Made by a program: the position numbers and the translations under genes. Shown piece after piece: positions 46,498 through 58,288 of a DNA stretch of 64,000 bases. The notes below the pieces were generated by a model that saw nothing but the letters and a program-made list of their open reading frames with translations, was not told the origin of the DNA and did no database searches. The stretch covers positions 186,001 through 250,000 of the forward strand of contig MU128923.1 in the NCBI GenBank assembly GCA_014904985.1, read 5' to 3'. Within the stretch, counting starts at the first letter, position 1; each line of letters starts with the position of its first letter. The DNA comes from Hydnum rufescens UP504 (lineage: Eukaryota > Basidiomycota > Agaricomycetes > Cantharellales > Hydnaceae).

Positions 46498-49400
46498 TTG
46501 CCCAGTCAGATGCGAGATGCTACGAAGCCTCTCGTGTCCCGACACTTTTCGTCGGGGGCAATGCGAGCTTCCACAAGCGCGGCTCAGCACACGCCCAAAG
46601 TTCTCGTCCCGAACTCAAGTCCAATCGCGACTTCAAAGCCTCCTAGTGTGTATACGCCCAAGATGGGTCATCATCCACCCACGAATGGCAAAAAACCGTT
46701 GGTGCCAGCGTTCAAAGGGAAGATGATGCAGCAAGAGATACTCCGCACTACTCTATCCCGTGATACACTATCTTCCCCTGCGACTGCATCGTCCTCACGG
46801 TCCAGCTCCGTCAGGCGCACCCGCGATGAAGGTGATGAAGACACAGATCAGCCTCCGAGAAAGAAGCAGAATGTCGGGAGTGCAAGCGGTCTTACTTCAC
46901 CAATTGATATCTCGTCTTCGTCAAGTAGTGTCTCTGCCGTCAAAACTGGCGTCAAAGTGATGCATATCGATAGCTCTGTGACGAACATTGACTCCAGTCC
47001 CAGTCCTCGGAAGCCACGAGGGCGACTCGTGCGGGGGCGGCGCGCCTCCGTCGCGTCGTCCGATTCCGACTTTTCTTCTCTGTCTACGCCCCCTACTCGT
47101 TCCACACCCTTCGTTAAAACTACGGTATCTATACCCACACCAGTCGATCGTATCGCGCAGAGTTATCCCAATGTCTCTGTGGCTGAAATTGAAACACTTT
47201 GGCAACAGGAGGGTTCCGACCCGTCAAGGGTGCTTTCTATCCTCACTGCGCGTTCTGCTAGGCCCACACCGGTCCTGTCATCGATCTCTCAGGGGACTCG
47301 CCAGTCCCACGCGTCAATGGAGTTACGAGGGAGACGGCCGATCGGCATCCACAGCCAATCCCAACAAAGCCAAAGGTCCGAGAAATTGTCGATGTTGATG
47401 ATGATGAAGATTTCAGTGACTCTGAGGACGATGAATCTGAGGACGAGGGAAGGGCTGAACGAATTGCGCTGGCTTTAGTGTGGTTCAATGAAGCGACTGC
47501 CGAACAACTAGTGGAAGTCATTGGTGTGTACATCCTTCCATGTCATTTCTGAGAGTACACCTAGATTTATGTACTTTGTCTTATAGCATGTTCTGCAGCA
47601 CAAGCACAGATTATCATCGCGGCCCGACCCTATGGGAGCGACGGGCAACTACGAGATAAACTCAATCGAAAAAAAGGCATCAGCCCCGTTTCTTCGACGA
47701 TTACATCGCGATCCTCGAGGGCTATGACAGTGTGGACAAAGTTATAGAGAAATGTGAGCTTGTCGGGAAACAGATCAGCGATGTTCTTGCGATATGGGCG
47801 TCTGCTGCTGGCGAGACACTCGGGACATACGAGGCTCCTGATCCTGGAATCGATCTTGTCGCCCTTCCTGCGGCAGATGCTCTTCCTGCACCATTATCTG
47901 AGGCTATCTCAGTGGCGGAGAAGATGACGCGCGAAAATGCCCTTCGGGATTACATACCTGTGCAGCCGAAGACTTTGGCATCAGGGACATGCCTGAAGGA
48001 CTACCAGCTGCTAGGCGTCAATTGGCTTTCTCTTCTCCACCGGAAGAACCTCAGTTGCATCTTGGCGGACGAGATGGGTCAGTATCGTTTTGCGATGTTG
48101 TGACCGCGTCATTAGATCTCTGATGGACGAATGGGCCCTGCAGGCCTTGGGAAGACTGTCCAGGTGATCTCGTTCCTCGCCCATCTGAAAGAGCAAGGGA
48201 ATAAAGGCCCGCACCTTGTCATTGTCCCGTATGTTGTTGTTGTACATTGTGCTCCATTCGGGTCTGTCTTTGACCACGCCCTCTTTGCCTCCATAGAAGT
48301 TCAACATTAGGCTCGCAATTTTATCACACTATTTCGTCGATTGATCTTGACGTTCTTTCTTTGCTTTTTCTTTTTCACAGAGAACTGGGGTCGCGAGTTC
48401 GAGAAATTCGCGCCATCGTTAGAGGTTCGAACGTATTACGGCAGTCAAACTGAGCGAGTATATCAACGGTCCGAGCTCGTCGAGGAAATGGGGCAGTGGG
48501 AGGTTTGTATTACCACCTACAATCTTGCACAAGGCAATGACCAGGATCGGAAATTTTTCAAACGGGTTGACTGGGAGGTGAGGAGATTCAGTTTTGATTG
48601 GATGTGAGGTGACCCTTTTTTTCTCTTTTTTTCAAGGCTTGTGTGTTCGATGAAGGCCACGTCCTTAAGAATTTCCAATCTCAGCGATATCATCAGTTGC
48701 TCAAAATTGGGTCCAAGTGGCGCTTGCTTCTAACGGCACACCCCTGCAGGTATGCTCGCTCTGAGGTCATCTCGAGTGATTGGTTCACCTGAGTTCTTGC
48801 GCATCCAGAACAACCTGCAAGAATTGGTCTCTCTTATGAACTTCATTCTACCAAAATACTTCCGGGATGCGTTGGAGTCCTTGCGGGCTATTTTTAAAGT
48901 CCGGGCTTCTTCACATACAAGTCTTCTCTCTGAATCTCGGGTCAGTCGCGCGAGCAAGATGATGACGCCATTCGTGTTACGGCGACGGAAAGACCAGGTT
49001 CTCAAGGATCTCCCCAAAAAGACGGAGCGCATCGAATGGTGCGAGACGACTCCTCTGCAGCGTACCATATACGAGGAAGCAATGCAGCGTTCGCGATCGG
49101 CTGTCGAGGCATTACCAAAGGACGAAAAGGCGTTGCTAGAAATCGTTGCCGAGCCAGATGACGAGATTGCGAATGGGAATGGAGACGGGAAGAGCAAGGG
49201 GAAAACCCGACCCAAGAAGGGCGTGCTAATGACCTCGAACGCCTCTGGTTCGAATGTGCTCATGGAGCTCCGCAAGGCTTCCTGCCACCCTATGCTCTTT
49301 CGCAGACTCTTCGATGATGCGAAGATTAATTTGATCGCTCGCCATTGCCTTCAGGAGCCTGATTTCCAAGATAGTTCTTATGATCTTGTTGTAGAAGACA

Positions 49401-50451
49401 TGCAGGTACGCACGTTATCTATTTCCATGGTCTCGTTGAAGTAACTTAAATGTTTGTCATTCGTTTTAGGTTATGAATGATGCGGAATTGCAGCGTTTCT
49501 GCCTACAGTACAAGGCGAGTATTCTTTGCGCCGTTCGACTTGTTCCGTTTGAGACTAAAGCGCAGGGCTTAGTCTGTTCGAAAACACGCGTTGGATAATT
49601 CCTGTTTCCTGGACGCAGGGAAAGTGACGCACTTTACTACCCCTCTTGGAGCAGTATAAGAGCGAAAACAAGCGTGTCTTGATATTCTCTCAAGTTAGTG
49701 TAAGATCTGCGAGCGCACAGTGATCTAGGCTGATTTTCTCCCTATAGTTCACTCAAATTATAGACATCTTACGTTCGATATTCACGCATCTTTCGATAAA
49801 ACACCTGGTCTTGACTGGTCAGACCCCTGTAAGCGAGCGGCAAAGTCTGGTGGATGAGTTCACGGAGGACGAAAGTATCTCCGTCTTTCTCCTCTCAACC
49901 AAAGCCGGTATGTTGTATTCCCTTGGAGTGTGTCTTTCTCCCTTCTCATACAATATCATTTCTCCAGGTGGCATGGGAATCAATCTGACTGCAGCTTGTG
50001 TCGTGATCATGTTCGACCAGGACTTCAATCCTCATAATGACAAGCAAGCATGTGATCGGGCGTACCGTATCGGCCAGAAGCGCGACGTGGAGGTGGTTAA
50101 GCTTATCACTCGGGGGACCATCGAGGTATGCCGCTTCATATAGCTAGTGAATCGTGCGCATCCTTAACATGTCCCGGGGAATTATTTCCTGGTTAGGAAT
50201 CGATGCTCCGCTTGGGGCAGGTTAAACTCGACCTGGATCACGCGGTTGCAGCAGGGGAGGCAGATGAGGGCGCGCCGGAAAAGACGATGAAAGCTTCCTT
50301 GCTCAGTGTGCTTCGGAAACAGTTCGAGGAACAGGGGGAGACCCAAAACGCAGCTCGAGATGCACTATTGAAAGCAGAGGCATCCACATTAGAAGCCAAC
50401 ACGGGAGGGGTTCCACTCCTTGGAGAGGACACCGTCATGGCGAACTCATAG
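46498..50451 (+). CDS. FUN30: Fun30/SMARCAD1-type SNF2 chromatin remodeller, with apparent frameshifts
   Basis: An ATP-dependent remodeller that supports DNA end resection and silent chromatin. The N-terminus is Ser-rich and contains a CUE-like segment ([17 protein letters not shown], about 47164-47215). The ATPase part has [20 protein letters not shown] (Walker A, split by an intron), [39 protein letters not shown] (DEGH box), [24 protein letters not shown] and [20 protein letters not shown], followed by [20 protein letters not shown]. The stop is at 50449-50451. Breaks: motif III reads ACGGCACACCCCTGCAG (48733-48749), one G short of coding TGTPLQ; a C is missing in CCCC at 47684-47687 (expected [12 protein letters not shown]); and the frame shifts between 47290 and 47400. 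The intron 48311-48379 starts with GC. The start at 46498 is chosen because the Ser-rich frame is continuous from there; an in-frame upstream exon is possible. Confidence 0.87.
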
Positions 50452-50518
50452 CATATATACAGCCAAGTCCACACTTTGACTCTACACCTAATAACACGGC
50501 CCTATAGGCCACGATGCA

Positions 50519-51226
50519 TTAGACTCCAAATGCTGCTTTGGCTCGCAGTCTCCCCAATTGTTTCGCAGCCTTCGCCGCCTTCGCGAATATCCTGGCTCTC
50601 TTTTCCTTTTCGGGCCGTGCTCGTCGCCGACGCGGATTGAGATGATCAAGTAATTTGCTAGGTGGTTGTTTTGGCATGGGTTTCTTTGGTGGATTTAGTC
50701 GGATATCGGAGAAAGGGCGCCATTGCCAGCTCCATGTGTCAATGAATACGCCCTGCTCAGACCCACGCGCCTGACGCTGTTTGCTGGACATGGCGGCGCG
50801 CTCCTGGGGAGTCGCTTCTCGACGGACGTACACCTTTTCATAGGAGCGTAACCCTTCGAGGCTTGGCAGAACATGCTTCTTCAAGAAGCTGCAAAAGAGG
50901 AAAAAAACTAAATGTCAGGTTGTCGCGTAATATGAGGGTAATAAATTCGAAAAGTTGCCGTACGACATCGAGGGTATTATATGTCGGGGAGTAGGACGAG
51001 TGCCTCCTGGGAGCGTACTGATCTGTAGGCTTGAAATCGGTGGGAGGGAGGATTGATTTATCTCTTTCGTGGCGATGCGGTAGATATCTCGGTTCGATAC
51101 TGGACCATGGCGCTGGATAATATGTCCAACAAGTAGTTGTGCGGCTTTCTCCACTTCGAGCCAGCGTGGATGTGTTTCTTCAATTGGATTGGTTTCGGAA
51201 GGTTTAGTAGCTGGCGTGACATGAAG
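50519..51226 (-). CDS. Conserved-looking basic protein, unrecognised (possibly mitochondrial)
   Basis: Two exons join well. The first, reading upward from about 51226, gives HVTPATKPSETNPIEETHP, RWLEVEKAAQLLVGHIIQRH, GPVSNRDIYRIATKE and PRHIIPSMS. An intron (about 50892-50970) links it to FLKKHVLPSLEGLRSYEKVY, then VRREATPQERAAMSSKQRQA, DTWSWQWRP and a strongly basic end (NPRRRRARPEKEKRARIF). The stop is at 50519-50521. The start codon was not found; an exon with an ATG may lie upstream. The basic composition suggests an RNA-binding or mitoribosomal protein, but this is only an impression. It is divergent from the GCP3 gene, with about 100 bp between them. Confidence 0.55.
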
Positions 51227-51324
51227 CTAGCCTTCGGCAGTTACCGACATTTGTTTCCGGCCATTTACGCGCGACGCAAAAAGGACCAGTGTTCCAACAC
51301 GACGACGCGTCTACAGCGCGAAAA

Positions 51325-54265
51325 ATGCCTCCTGCAGTTTCTTCTCTTCCAGGGATCGTCCATCCCATAGAACCCGCGGCGAGAGAAAATATCCATGCCA
51401 AGTCCAAAACCAAGGCAGAGATTCTGCGAGAATATCGAGCCAAAATGGGTCCGTGATTCTATCTATCATTATATAACATCAGTTTAAATCGCTGTGCCTC
51501 CAGGGAAATCCCATTTGCCGGAACACCTTTTATTGCGAGACGTTCTCTACCTATTGCAAGGGATATCCGGGAAATACGTTCGTTTCTCGGATCTGGAAGG
51601 CGGCTCTAGCGATTCGGATCACAGAGTTGTATTCGTGGATGACCGGGTACGTCGATGTGTTTCTATATTGTCAGGCTAGGAATGCCTTGTAACGCCAACA
51701 TCATGTGTGGATTGGTGAAGGTAGGATTTTATAGTGCCACCTCCAACACAAGCACTTGTCCGTAAGCTCTCTGAGTTGGGCCATCTATACTCCCGGGTAG
51801 CAACGTTTGTCAATGAGAGGGGGGGAGAACCATCGATTGGGATGATAGAACAGGTATGTATTATCTACTCCCGAGCATATCATCTGTATGGTGGCATCGG
51901 TATTCACTGAATGGTTCTGCAGAGCCTATGCCACTTTCTACAAGGCCAACTCACTGAGTACTACCGCATGGTCGCGGTACTAGAATCGCAAATGTCTTCG
52001 AAACCCGACGGAGACCCTGCTGTGCGAGAAGACTCTGGGCTCACGCTGCGGAGACTTGATGTGTGGATAGACGAGTGGAGATTGAGAATGCGCATGATGA
52101 GCGCGTGTGTCGAGAACTGCAAAGGTCCGTCTGCATCTTTGGCATTCAGCTGTAGTGCGTTCGTCCTGCATCGGTATTCAATATATTGTGCAGGTACAAA
52201 GGGGGGCGCACTGGTCAGCCTAATCCACGCCAACACTAATAACGGGGATCCATTCGTGAGAAGTTTTACTGATCAATTGCTGGAAGAGGTGTGTGACCAT
52301 AGTGCTTTACGGCGGGGTGATGTGTTGACGCTGGAAGCGTAGGTTTCAAAACCATTTTTCTTGACGTTGCAGAGGTGGCTGTTCACAGGGGATCTGCATG
52401 ATCCTTATGAAGAATTCTTCGTTGCGGCGAATCCAGATCTCGTCGATGTGCAGTATATTCACCCGGCGACTAACCTATCTGGCGATGGCGGATTCGGCGG
52501 GGGTGGAGGAACGGAAACTATCGTCGAGCGAGAAGAAGGCGAAGTGGGCGGACTCAAGCTGTGGGAAAGCAAATACACCTTTCGCAGGGGGATGCTCCCT
52601 AGTTTTGTTTCGGAAGAGTTTGGGCGCAAGGTGCGTTGTGGGTCTTTCCGTGAGTTTAGATATTGAGGAATGTGGTGTCCCAGATATTCTCTACTGGAAA
52701 GAGCTTGAACTTTATTCGGTACAGCTGTCATGACAGCGATTGGGTGGCAACACGAAGCAAACTTACGAAGGCCGGTGAGAGTCACTACCCACTTCATGTC
52801 TTCATCAAAGCTTGACCTTTTACATGTTTCACTGCCAGCATTGAAGTATAGCGATATCGCAGGGCTTGAACGTTCCATTGATGACGCGTACCGGGTGGCC
52901 AGCCAGCGTCTTTTTGACATTTTTTTCGACAAGTTCAAGTTAATGAATCATTTGACTGCTCTTAAGTCATACCTCATGCTGGGTCACGGTGACTTCGCTG
53001 ACCGATTGATGGATTCTCTCGGGTACGTCGGCTAACCACATGCACTGTTCCATGCGCACTGCTGACCGCTGTCTCTGGATATAGCCCAAGTCTCATCCGA
53101 CCTGCTAATACATTATACCGACACAATCTTACCACCACTCTGGAAACAGCAATACGTTACTCCAACGCCCAGAATGATAGTCCAGATGTCCTCCGCCGAC
53201 TTGATGCACGAATGCTAGACTACCAACACGGCGAGATTGGCTGGGATGTGTTCACTCTAGAGTACAAAGTGGATGCTCCGATCGATACAGTCCTCGGGCC
53301 CGACTCGATGATCCAATACCAACGCTTATTCAACCATCTCTGGAAAATGAAACGTGTGGAAGGGGTCCTAACTTCCGGTTGGATGAGGATATCAAGCGGA
53401 GCCAAAACGTTTTTACGTGTCCCAGGTTTGTGTTATTATCGAGAGAGCTGCGATGCCACGACAGTGCTAAATGAGGACAATTTTATGCAAACCAGAATAC
53501 GAACACGAATGGCACCAAATACGGGTGGTCATGGCAGAAATGATCCATTTCTTACGCCAGATGCAGGCATTCAGTCAACTAGAGGTTATCGCTTGTCATT
53601 GGGAGATTCTCGTCGAGTTTCTGGCTAAGAAGGAGGGTGACCTTGATGCTCTCATTGAGGCTCATCGCACGTATCTAGATCATGTTGTCAAAAAGGTTTT
53701 GCTCCTTCACCCAAAGAGCGGAAAGGAGGTGGGTTCTTTTAATTACGCTTCGATTTATCCCCGTGTTTAACGCCGTTGGTAATAGGAGAATATCCTGACC
53801 CAAGTCCGCGAAGTCTTTAACATCATCCTACAGTTCCGTGAAGCGACCGTGAGTACGCATTTTGGCACCTGTTGATCTTTACAAATTTTACTCGTCCATG
53901 ATATGAACAGGATAACTTTTACAATCATACATTGGCAGAGTCTGCACGACGGACCGAGAACGAGATATCGAACGTGTAAGATTGGAGTTGGAATGTCCCG
54001 AACTTCTCTACAATTGGACTTATTCTTTGTGCACTCACAGGGCGTAATAACAGGTGTTGCGGAGGCCTCGCAGCGGCATGACTCGACAGAAGTTCTTTCT
54101 CGTATCCTTCGGCGCATTAAAGAGTATGGCATAGCCTTCTCCGATCGAACGTTCGCCATCGTTGCGGCGTTGAGCTCGCATCCAGAACAGGACTGTCGGT
54201 TCTTGGCAATACGCCTTTCATTCAATGACTTCTACAAACCTAAGAAGGACTCAGCACGGACATGA
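51325..54265 (+). CDS. Gamma-tubulin complex protein 3 (GCP3/Spc98/Alp6 type)
   Basis: A component of the gamma-tubulin complex that nucleates microtubules at the spindle pole body. The start ATG at 51325 gives MPPAVSSLPGIVHPIEP, then KTKAEILREYRAKMGK across an intron to LLLRDVLYLLQGISGKYVRF, a hallmark of the GCP2/3 N-terminal GRIP1 region. It continues with LVRKLSELGHLYSRVATFV, SLCHFLQGQLTEYYRMVAVL, QRWLFTGDLHDPYEEFFVA and KYTFRRGMLPSFVSEEFGRK. The GRIP2 part shows HLTALKSYLMLGHGDFADRL, GWDVFTLEYKVDAPIDTVL, YQRLFNHLWKMKRVEGVL, IACHWEILVEFLAKKEGDLD and ALIEAHRTYLDHVVKK. It ends SSHPEQDCRFLAIRLSFNDF before a stop at 54263-54265. The close match to GCP3-style C-terminal residues (CRFLAIRLSFNDFY) makes GCP3 more likely than GCP2. 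The N-terminus is shorter than in some relatives, so an upstream exon may exist. Confidence 0.87.
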
Positions 54266-54886
54266 CACCCAGGCGTATCCTGTGTCTCAGATATTCTGAG
54301 CTAGGAGGGAGCACCTGGGTGCGTTTTGTGGACATGCGGTATCTCGCGCCCTGTGAACGGCAGTACCGAACGGAGGGGATAAATTGAGGGTGGACGGTAT
54401 GCGGTATGAGCTGCGGGCCGACTCCTTGAGGGGACCTTTGAATGCGGGTTAAGCCATGCCGAGGGTCAAGGTCCGTATGTGAACCCAGTCGAGCAATGTG
54501 TCTCTGTTCCATAAGGTCTCCAAGAATTAGGAAGAAACAGCACACCCTCCTTCTCTTCAGTGTCATGTTTGTCCACCTGGATTGGTGTCGTGAGCCCTTG
54601 GGGCCATTTGCGTCGATCAATATTTTATCGGGCCATAGCTCCATGGTCACTTAATTTGTCGGTTACGGTTGCGCGAGACGTATAAGCGCACCCTCACAGA
54701 AATCGTGATTCATCGTGTCTTTATTCATGCCAAGTCAGGTTATAATCTGTGCCACATTGGCCAGTGCATCCCGAATGCCCTAAGACTTATAACGGCTTGT
54801 TTCACACACAACAGACACATCGGTATTACAAGGTATACACTGTCGGATCGAACAAAAAGGACACATCGAAGAAGCGTATGAAATCC
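54266..54886. other. Convergent intergenic region
   Basis: This is the space between the GCP3 and Sgf73 stops. Overlapping frames on both strands (54240-54650 minus, 54442-54881 plus) show no recognisable features. Confidence 0.4.
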
Positions 54887-56464
54887 CTACCAACTCGGGG
54901 CCCCAGCTCCCAGCCCTCCACCTGACGTACCATTATTACCACCACCAGCTCCCATAGTCCCAGGACCGTTTGAAGTATTGGCGCCACCAACCGGTTTTTG
55001 CAAAGCCTTCACAAGGATATCTGCACAACATCGGAGCACCTCATTCCTGGCCACAAAGAAATTCGTTGCGTTCTGCGGTCGAGCGAGCGGACTCGGGCCG
55101 CCTACGGGGGCACCAGCCGGCGCCTGACCTTGAGCCTGAGTTGCAGAAGGCGGGATAGGTCGAGAGTTGCGCGTAGAAGAATTGACATTAGCAGAAGAGT
55201 AAGGATAAAACGCCACGCGCGAACGATGGACTGAGTTTATAAGCGCGTCCACTTCGACATCTGAGTCCAGATCCTTCCCATCCTCTGAATCATACTCCGC
55301 GGGACCTGCCCCTCCAGGGCCAGCATTGGATCCAGTGACCCCATTGGCGCCAGGAACCTTCTTGCTCTTCTTCTTCTTTGGCGTCACGAAGGGTGCATTC
55401 GGATCGATAAGTCCTGCGGCGATATCGGCGGCCCGCTTTTCTAACCTTTCCCTTTCCTTCCTCTCCTTTGCCTCTTTCTTTTTCCCCGCCCTGCTCCGGT
55501 GCCTCCAGGCGCCCCTTCGCCCTTCACTTTCGGCACTCGGGGAGGCTTAGGCACAGGCTCCACGAACTTGGGATCGTTGGCACGCCTCCAATCCAGAAGC
55601 AATTCATCATATGGCTTGGATCGGCCAGGCAAGGCTCGTTTAGCCAGCATGGAGTGAACTTTGCAGGTTATGGACCGCGTGCAGATCGCGTTTTTCTTAT
55701 CGTCGAAGACACCACATTGCTTGTCAACGTCAATTGGGGCTGAATGAATGTACCATGCCGAGGTCGAGGGAGTATCAGAGAAACAACAGAGGGTGGAGAA
55801 AACGATTTTGTCAGTAGACATAGTTCGATGAGTCCGTAGTCGACAGACCGATAAATGACGTACGTTTAACGCGCGCTTTGCCAGTCTTGCTAGCCTTTAC
55901 GGTGGTCTTTTTCTTCTTCTTGGGAGGCCCACCATTTGCTCCTAATACTGGGGCGTTTCCTAATACACCTCCGCCAGAAGCTGAAGGGTCGAGGGCTCCA
56001 TCGCCCAACAGCTCGTCTGCCTTACGTTTCTTTCCCCCTTCGGTTTCGCCCGCATCACTCCGAATCTTCTCACAGTTGACTAAACCACGAAACGGAACCC
56101 AACAAGAACCACATCATCAGACTATAACCTCTAACAGCTGGATGGGACATACTAGCATGCTCAGCAAGAGCACTCTCTTGGACAGGTTTGTTGCAGTCTT
56201 TGCATGTGACAAGTGCGACATCTGGGAAGAGGGGGCGAGCGCCGTACATATTCATGTCACTGGCAGGAAGCCATGATGTTGGAGGTGAGGGTAATTCCGC
56301 AATGGGAATCTCTGTAAAGCAATCTTTAATGGCACGTGGAATTATAGCTGCAAAAAGACCTCACCTGGGGATGAGTCTGAGTTAGTGTCAACCTCCTCGT
56401 CGAGATCATTGAATGCAAACGCGGGCGAGGGGGAGTATGAGATTGCCCTGAGCTCGATGGCCAT
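54887..56464 (-). CDS. SGF73: SAGA complex subunit Sgf73 / ataxin-7-like, with apparent frameshift
   Basis: Anchors the deubiquitination module of the SAGA transcription coactivator. The start ATG at 56464 gives MAIELRAISYSPSPAFAFND and an acidic stretch. A zinc-binding segment follows (TCKDCNKPVQ ... LAEHASMSH, about 56150-56215), then a Lys/Ser-rich linker and the SCA7 domain (CGVFDDKKNAI, CTRSITCKVHSMLAKRAL, PGRSKPYDELLLDWRRANDP, about 55560-55720). After KGEGAPGGTGAG the frame shifts by one base at GCCC/CCCC (55494-55501). The continuing frame reads GKKKEAKERKERERLEKRAA, then GLIDPNAPFVTPKKKKSKK and a Gly/Asn/Ala-rich tail that ends at 54887. The shift is best explained by one lost C (G on the coding strand). 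Confidence 0.85.
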
Positions 56465-56935
56465 CCTTGGCGGGTGGCGTTGAGTTCAACCGCAAGTTGC
56501 CGAAGCGGAACGTCACATCGTCGGTGTCACTGTGTCACGTTGTAGACCCTATTGGCTTGAAACCAAATGGAAGTTAAGGATAACAGAGTGCCTTCGCTCA
56601 TAGAACCTCTTTGTTTCCATTATTTCGGCTCGATGTATCTCTGCCTTGACCATTGACTCTTCCGAGATCGAGTGACTCGGATCCTATCTGGATCCGGTTC
56701 GTCAGGTGGCAGTTGCCGTTTGGTACCTCACATCCGTTTGTACTCTAACAGAATCTTGTCCTCGGATTCGGCCCTGTGCCCGCTTGAACCTAACAAACAA
56801 AGCCACCCTGGTGCTCTAGTAATCTCCCTGGAGATCTACTGGCAACCTGACCTGATATGTTGATGATTAGTGCCACTGTAACGGGCAGAACTCATGCGTT
56901 AACCCAAGATTACTCTGTCTTATAACGAGGCTGCC
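56465..56935. other. Intergenic region between divergent genes
   Basis: No supported gene. It presumably contains the promoters of Sgf73 (minus) and of the coiled-coil gene (plus). Confidence 0.35.
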
Positions 56936-58288
56936 ATGGAAGTCACTACCCACTATGATGCCAGCCTCAATAGCAATGGCCGTGCTCTGGTTCAATATGG
57001 TGTCAACGTACTGAAGGACCATTTCAAATCAAGATTGGACCTCGATCTGGATACCACCCAGCTACAAGCCGACATCATTACTAGTCAGTGTTATAACATC
57101 TAAATACCTTAATATTGTGAACATGGGGGTATTCACTTCAGAGCCCCATGGGTCCACATCATGCACCTTAGAGGCGCCCACCAAGTCACCACCGCGACAC
57201 CCACCCGTTTTGATCCGGTATTCTACACCAAAGGGAGTAAATCCCCTAGCAGAGAAGATTACGGATCTCAATTTCCAGCGACTACTTGATGGTCAGTGAC
57301 TCGATCTACCTGCCCGCTGCGGGGGAAACTGATCTTCAAGTAGCAGAAGAAACAGAACACGAGAATAAGAACAAGAGAAAGAACAAGAATAAGAACAAGA
57401 ACAAGAACAAGAAGGGCAAGGGAACACCCCAGTTTCCAGATTCTTCCAACGTCGGTCTTTGTATGTCCACTGGTATAAGACTTTCATAGAGCATCACTAA
57501 TTCCGTCTCGTACCAGCCATCTCTCCGCTCCTCGACTCCCATCCTTCGCCATCTTCTTTGTCTCCGGTACAAGGTACGTCTTTCCCAATGACATCTTGGA
57601 TGTCTCCTGATTCGTTCTACGCCATAGCCACCCAAGTAATACTGTCATCTGCCCCCTTGATAGATTTCTCGACGATCAACGCAACGTTTGAGGAATTCAA
57701 ATATAAGCAAGAGGAACAAGGGAACAAAATTGCTGGCTTGACAAATGTCATTGTGGACCTGCAAAACACCAACGCGGACTTGGCAAAGCGCAATGTAGAG
57801 TTACAAGGCACCATTGCAGACTTGCAAGGCACCATTGCAGACTTGCAAGATGACTGCATGGAGTTGCATAACGACAATGAAGGCTTGCGAAGCAGGATCA
57901 GGAAAGTGGAAGAGGAATCCAAAGCCTCTATACGCGATTCCCAAAAGCGCAACGACATGTTGGAACGCGACTCGAGGCATGTCAAGCAGACCTTGAATCT
58001 CACGACCATGGCTGTGGCCGGGGTGGGCCTGGTTGATTCCCTAATCCCGATGCTACTGCTGACACTGCTTGTGTGAACAGGATCGGCACGCTGTCACGAG
58101 AATTCGACTACGCATTTTGGCCGACTTGGCACTCAGGATCTACAACCCCGAAGGCCTGGACCTGCTCCCTGGTGAGAACCTGGTCACCTTTATGTGACGA
58201 GTCGGGGTGCCCCAGGAATATGCTCGCAGCATTGTCAAAGCCAAGCAGGTCGGAAATGATGTCATTCACAATGCTGACTCACGTATGA
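56936..58288 (+). CDS. Hypothetical coiled-coil protein
   Basis: An ATG at 56936 gives MEVTTHYDASLNSNGRALVQ ... DLDLDTTQLQADIIT before a GTCAGT intron donor. The next exon (about 57138-57290) can be read as STPKGVNPLAEKITDLNFQR. A later exon encodes ETDLQVAEETEHENK, followed by a Lys/Asn run from an AAGAAC microsatellite (57362-57415). From 57650 to 58010 there is a coiled coil with heptad-like repeats (VDLQNTNADLAKRNVELQGT, then two copies of IADLQGT), ending in a hydrophobic segment (AGVGLVDSLIPMLLLTLLV). The last part (58079-58288) also reads, in another frame, RIRLRILADLALRIYNPEGL with one TGA, so the true 3' end may be spliced differently. I do not recognise the family. Confidence 0.5.
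57362..57415 (+). repeat. AAGAAC/AATAAG microsatellite
   Basis: An imperfect hexanucleotide array (AACAAGAATAAGAACAAGAA) inside the coiled-coil gene. It encodes alternating Lys and Asn and is prone to length change. Confidence 0.7.

Noticed and set aside
48730..49275. 181-codon minus frame over the Fun30 helicase region
   Set aside because: Antisense shadow of the Fun30 exon, which contains the clear SNF2 motifs.
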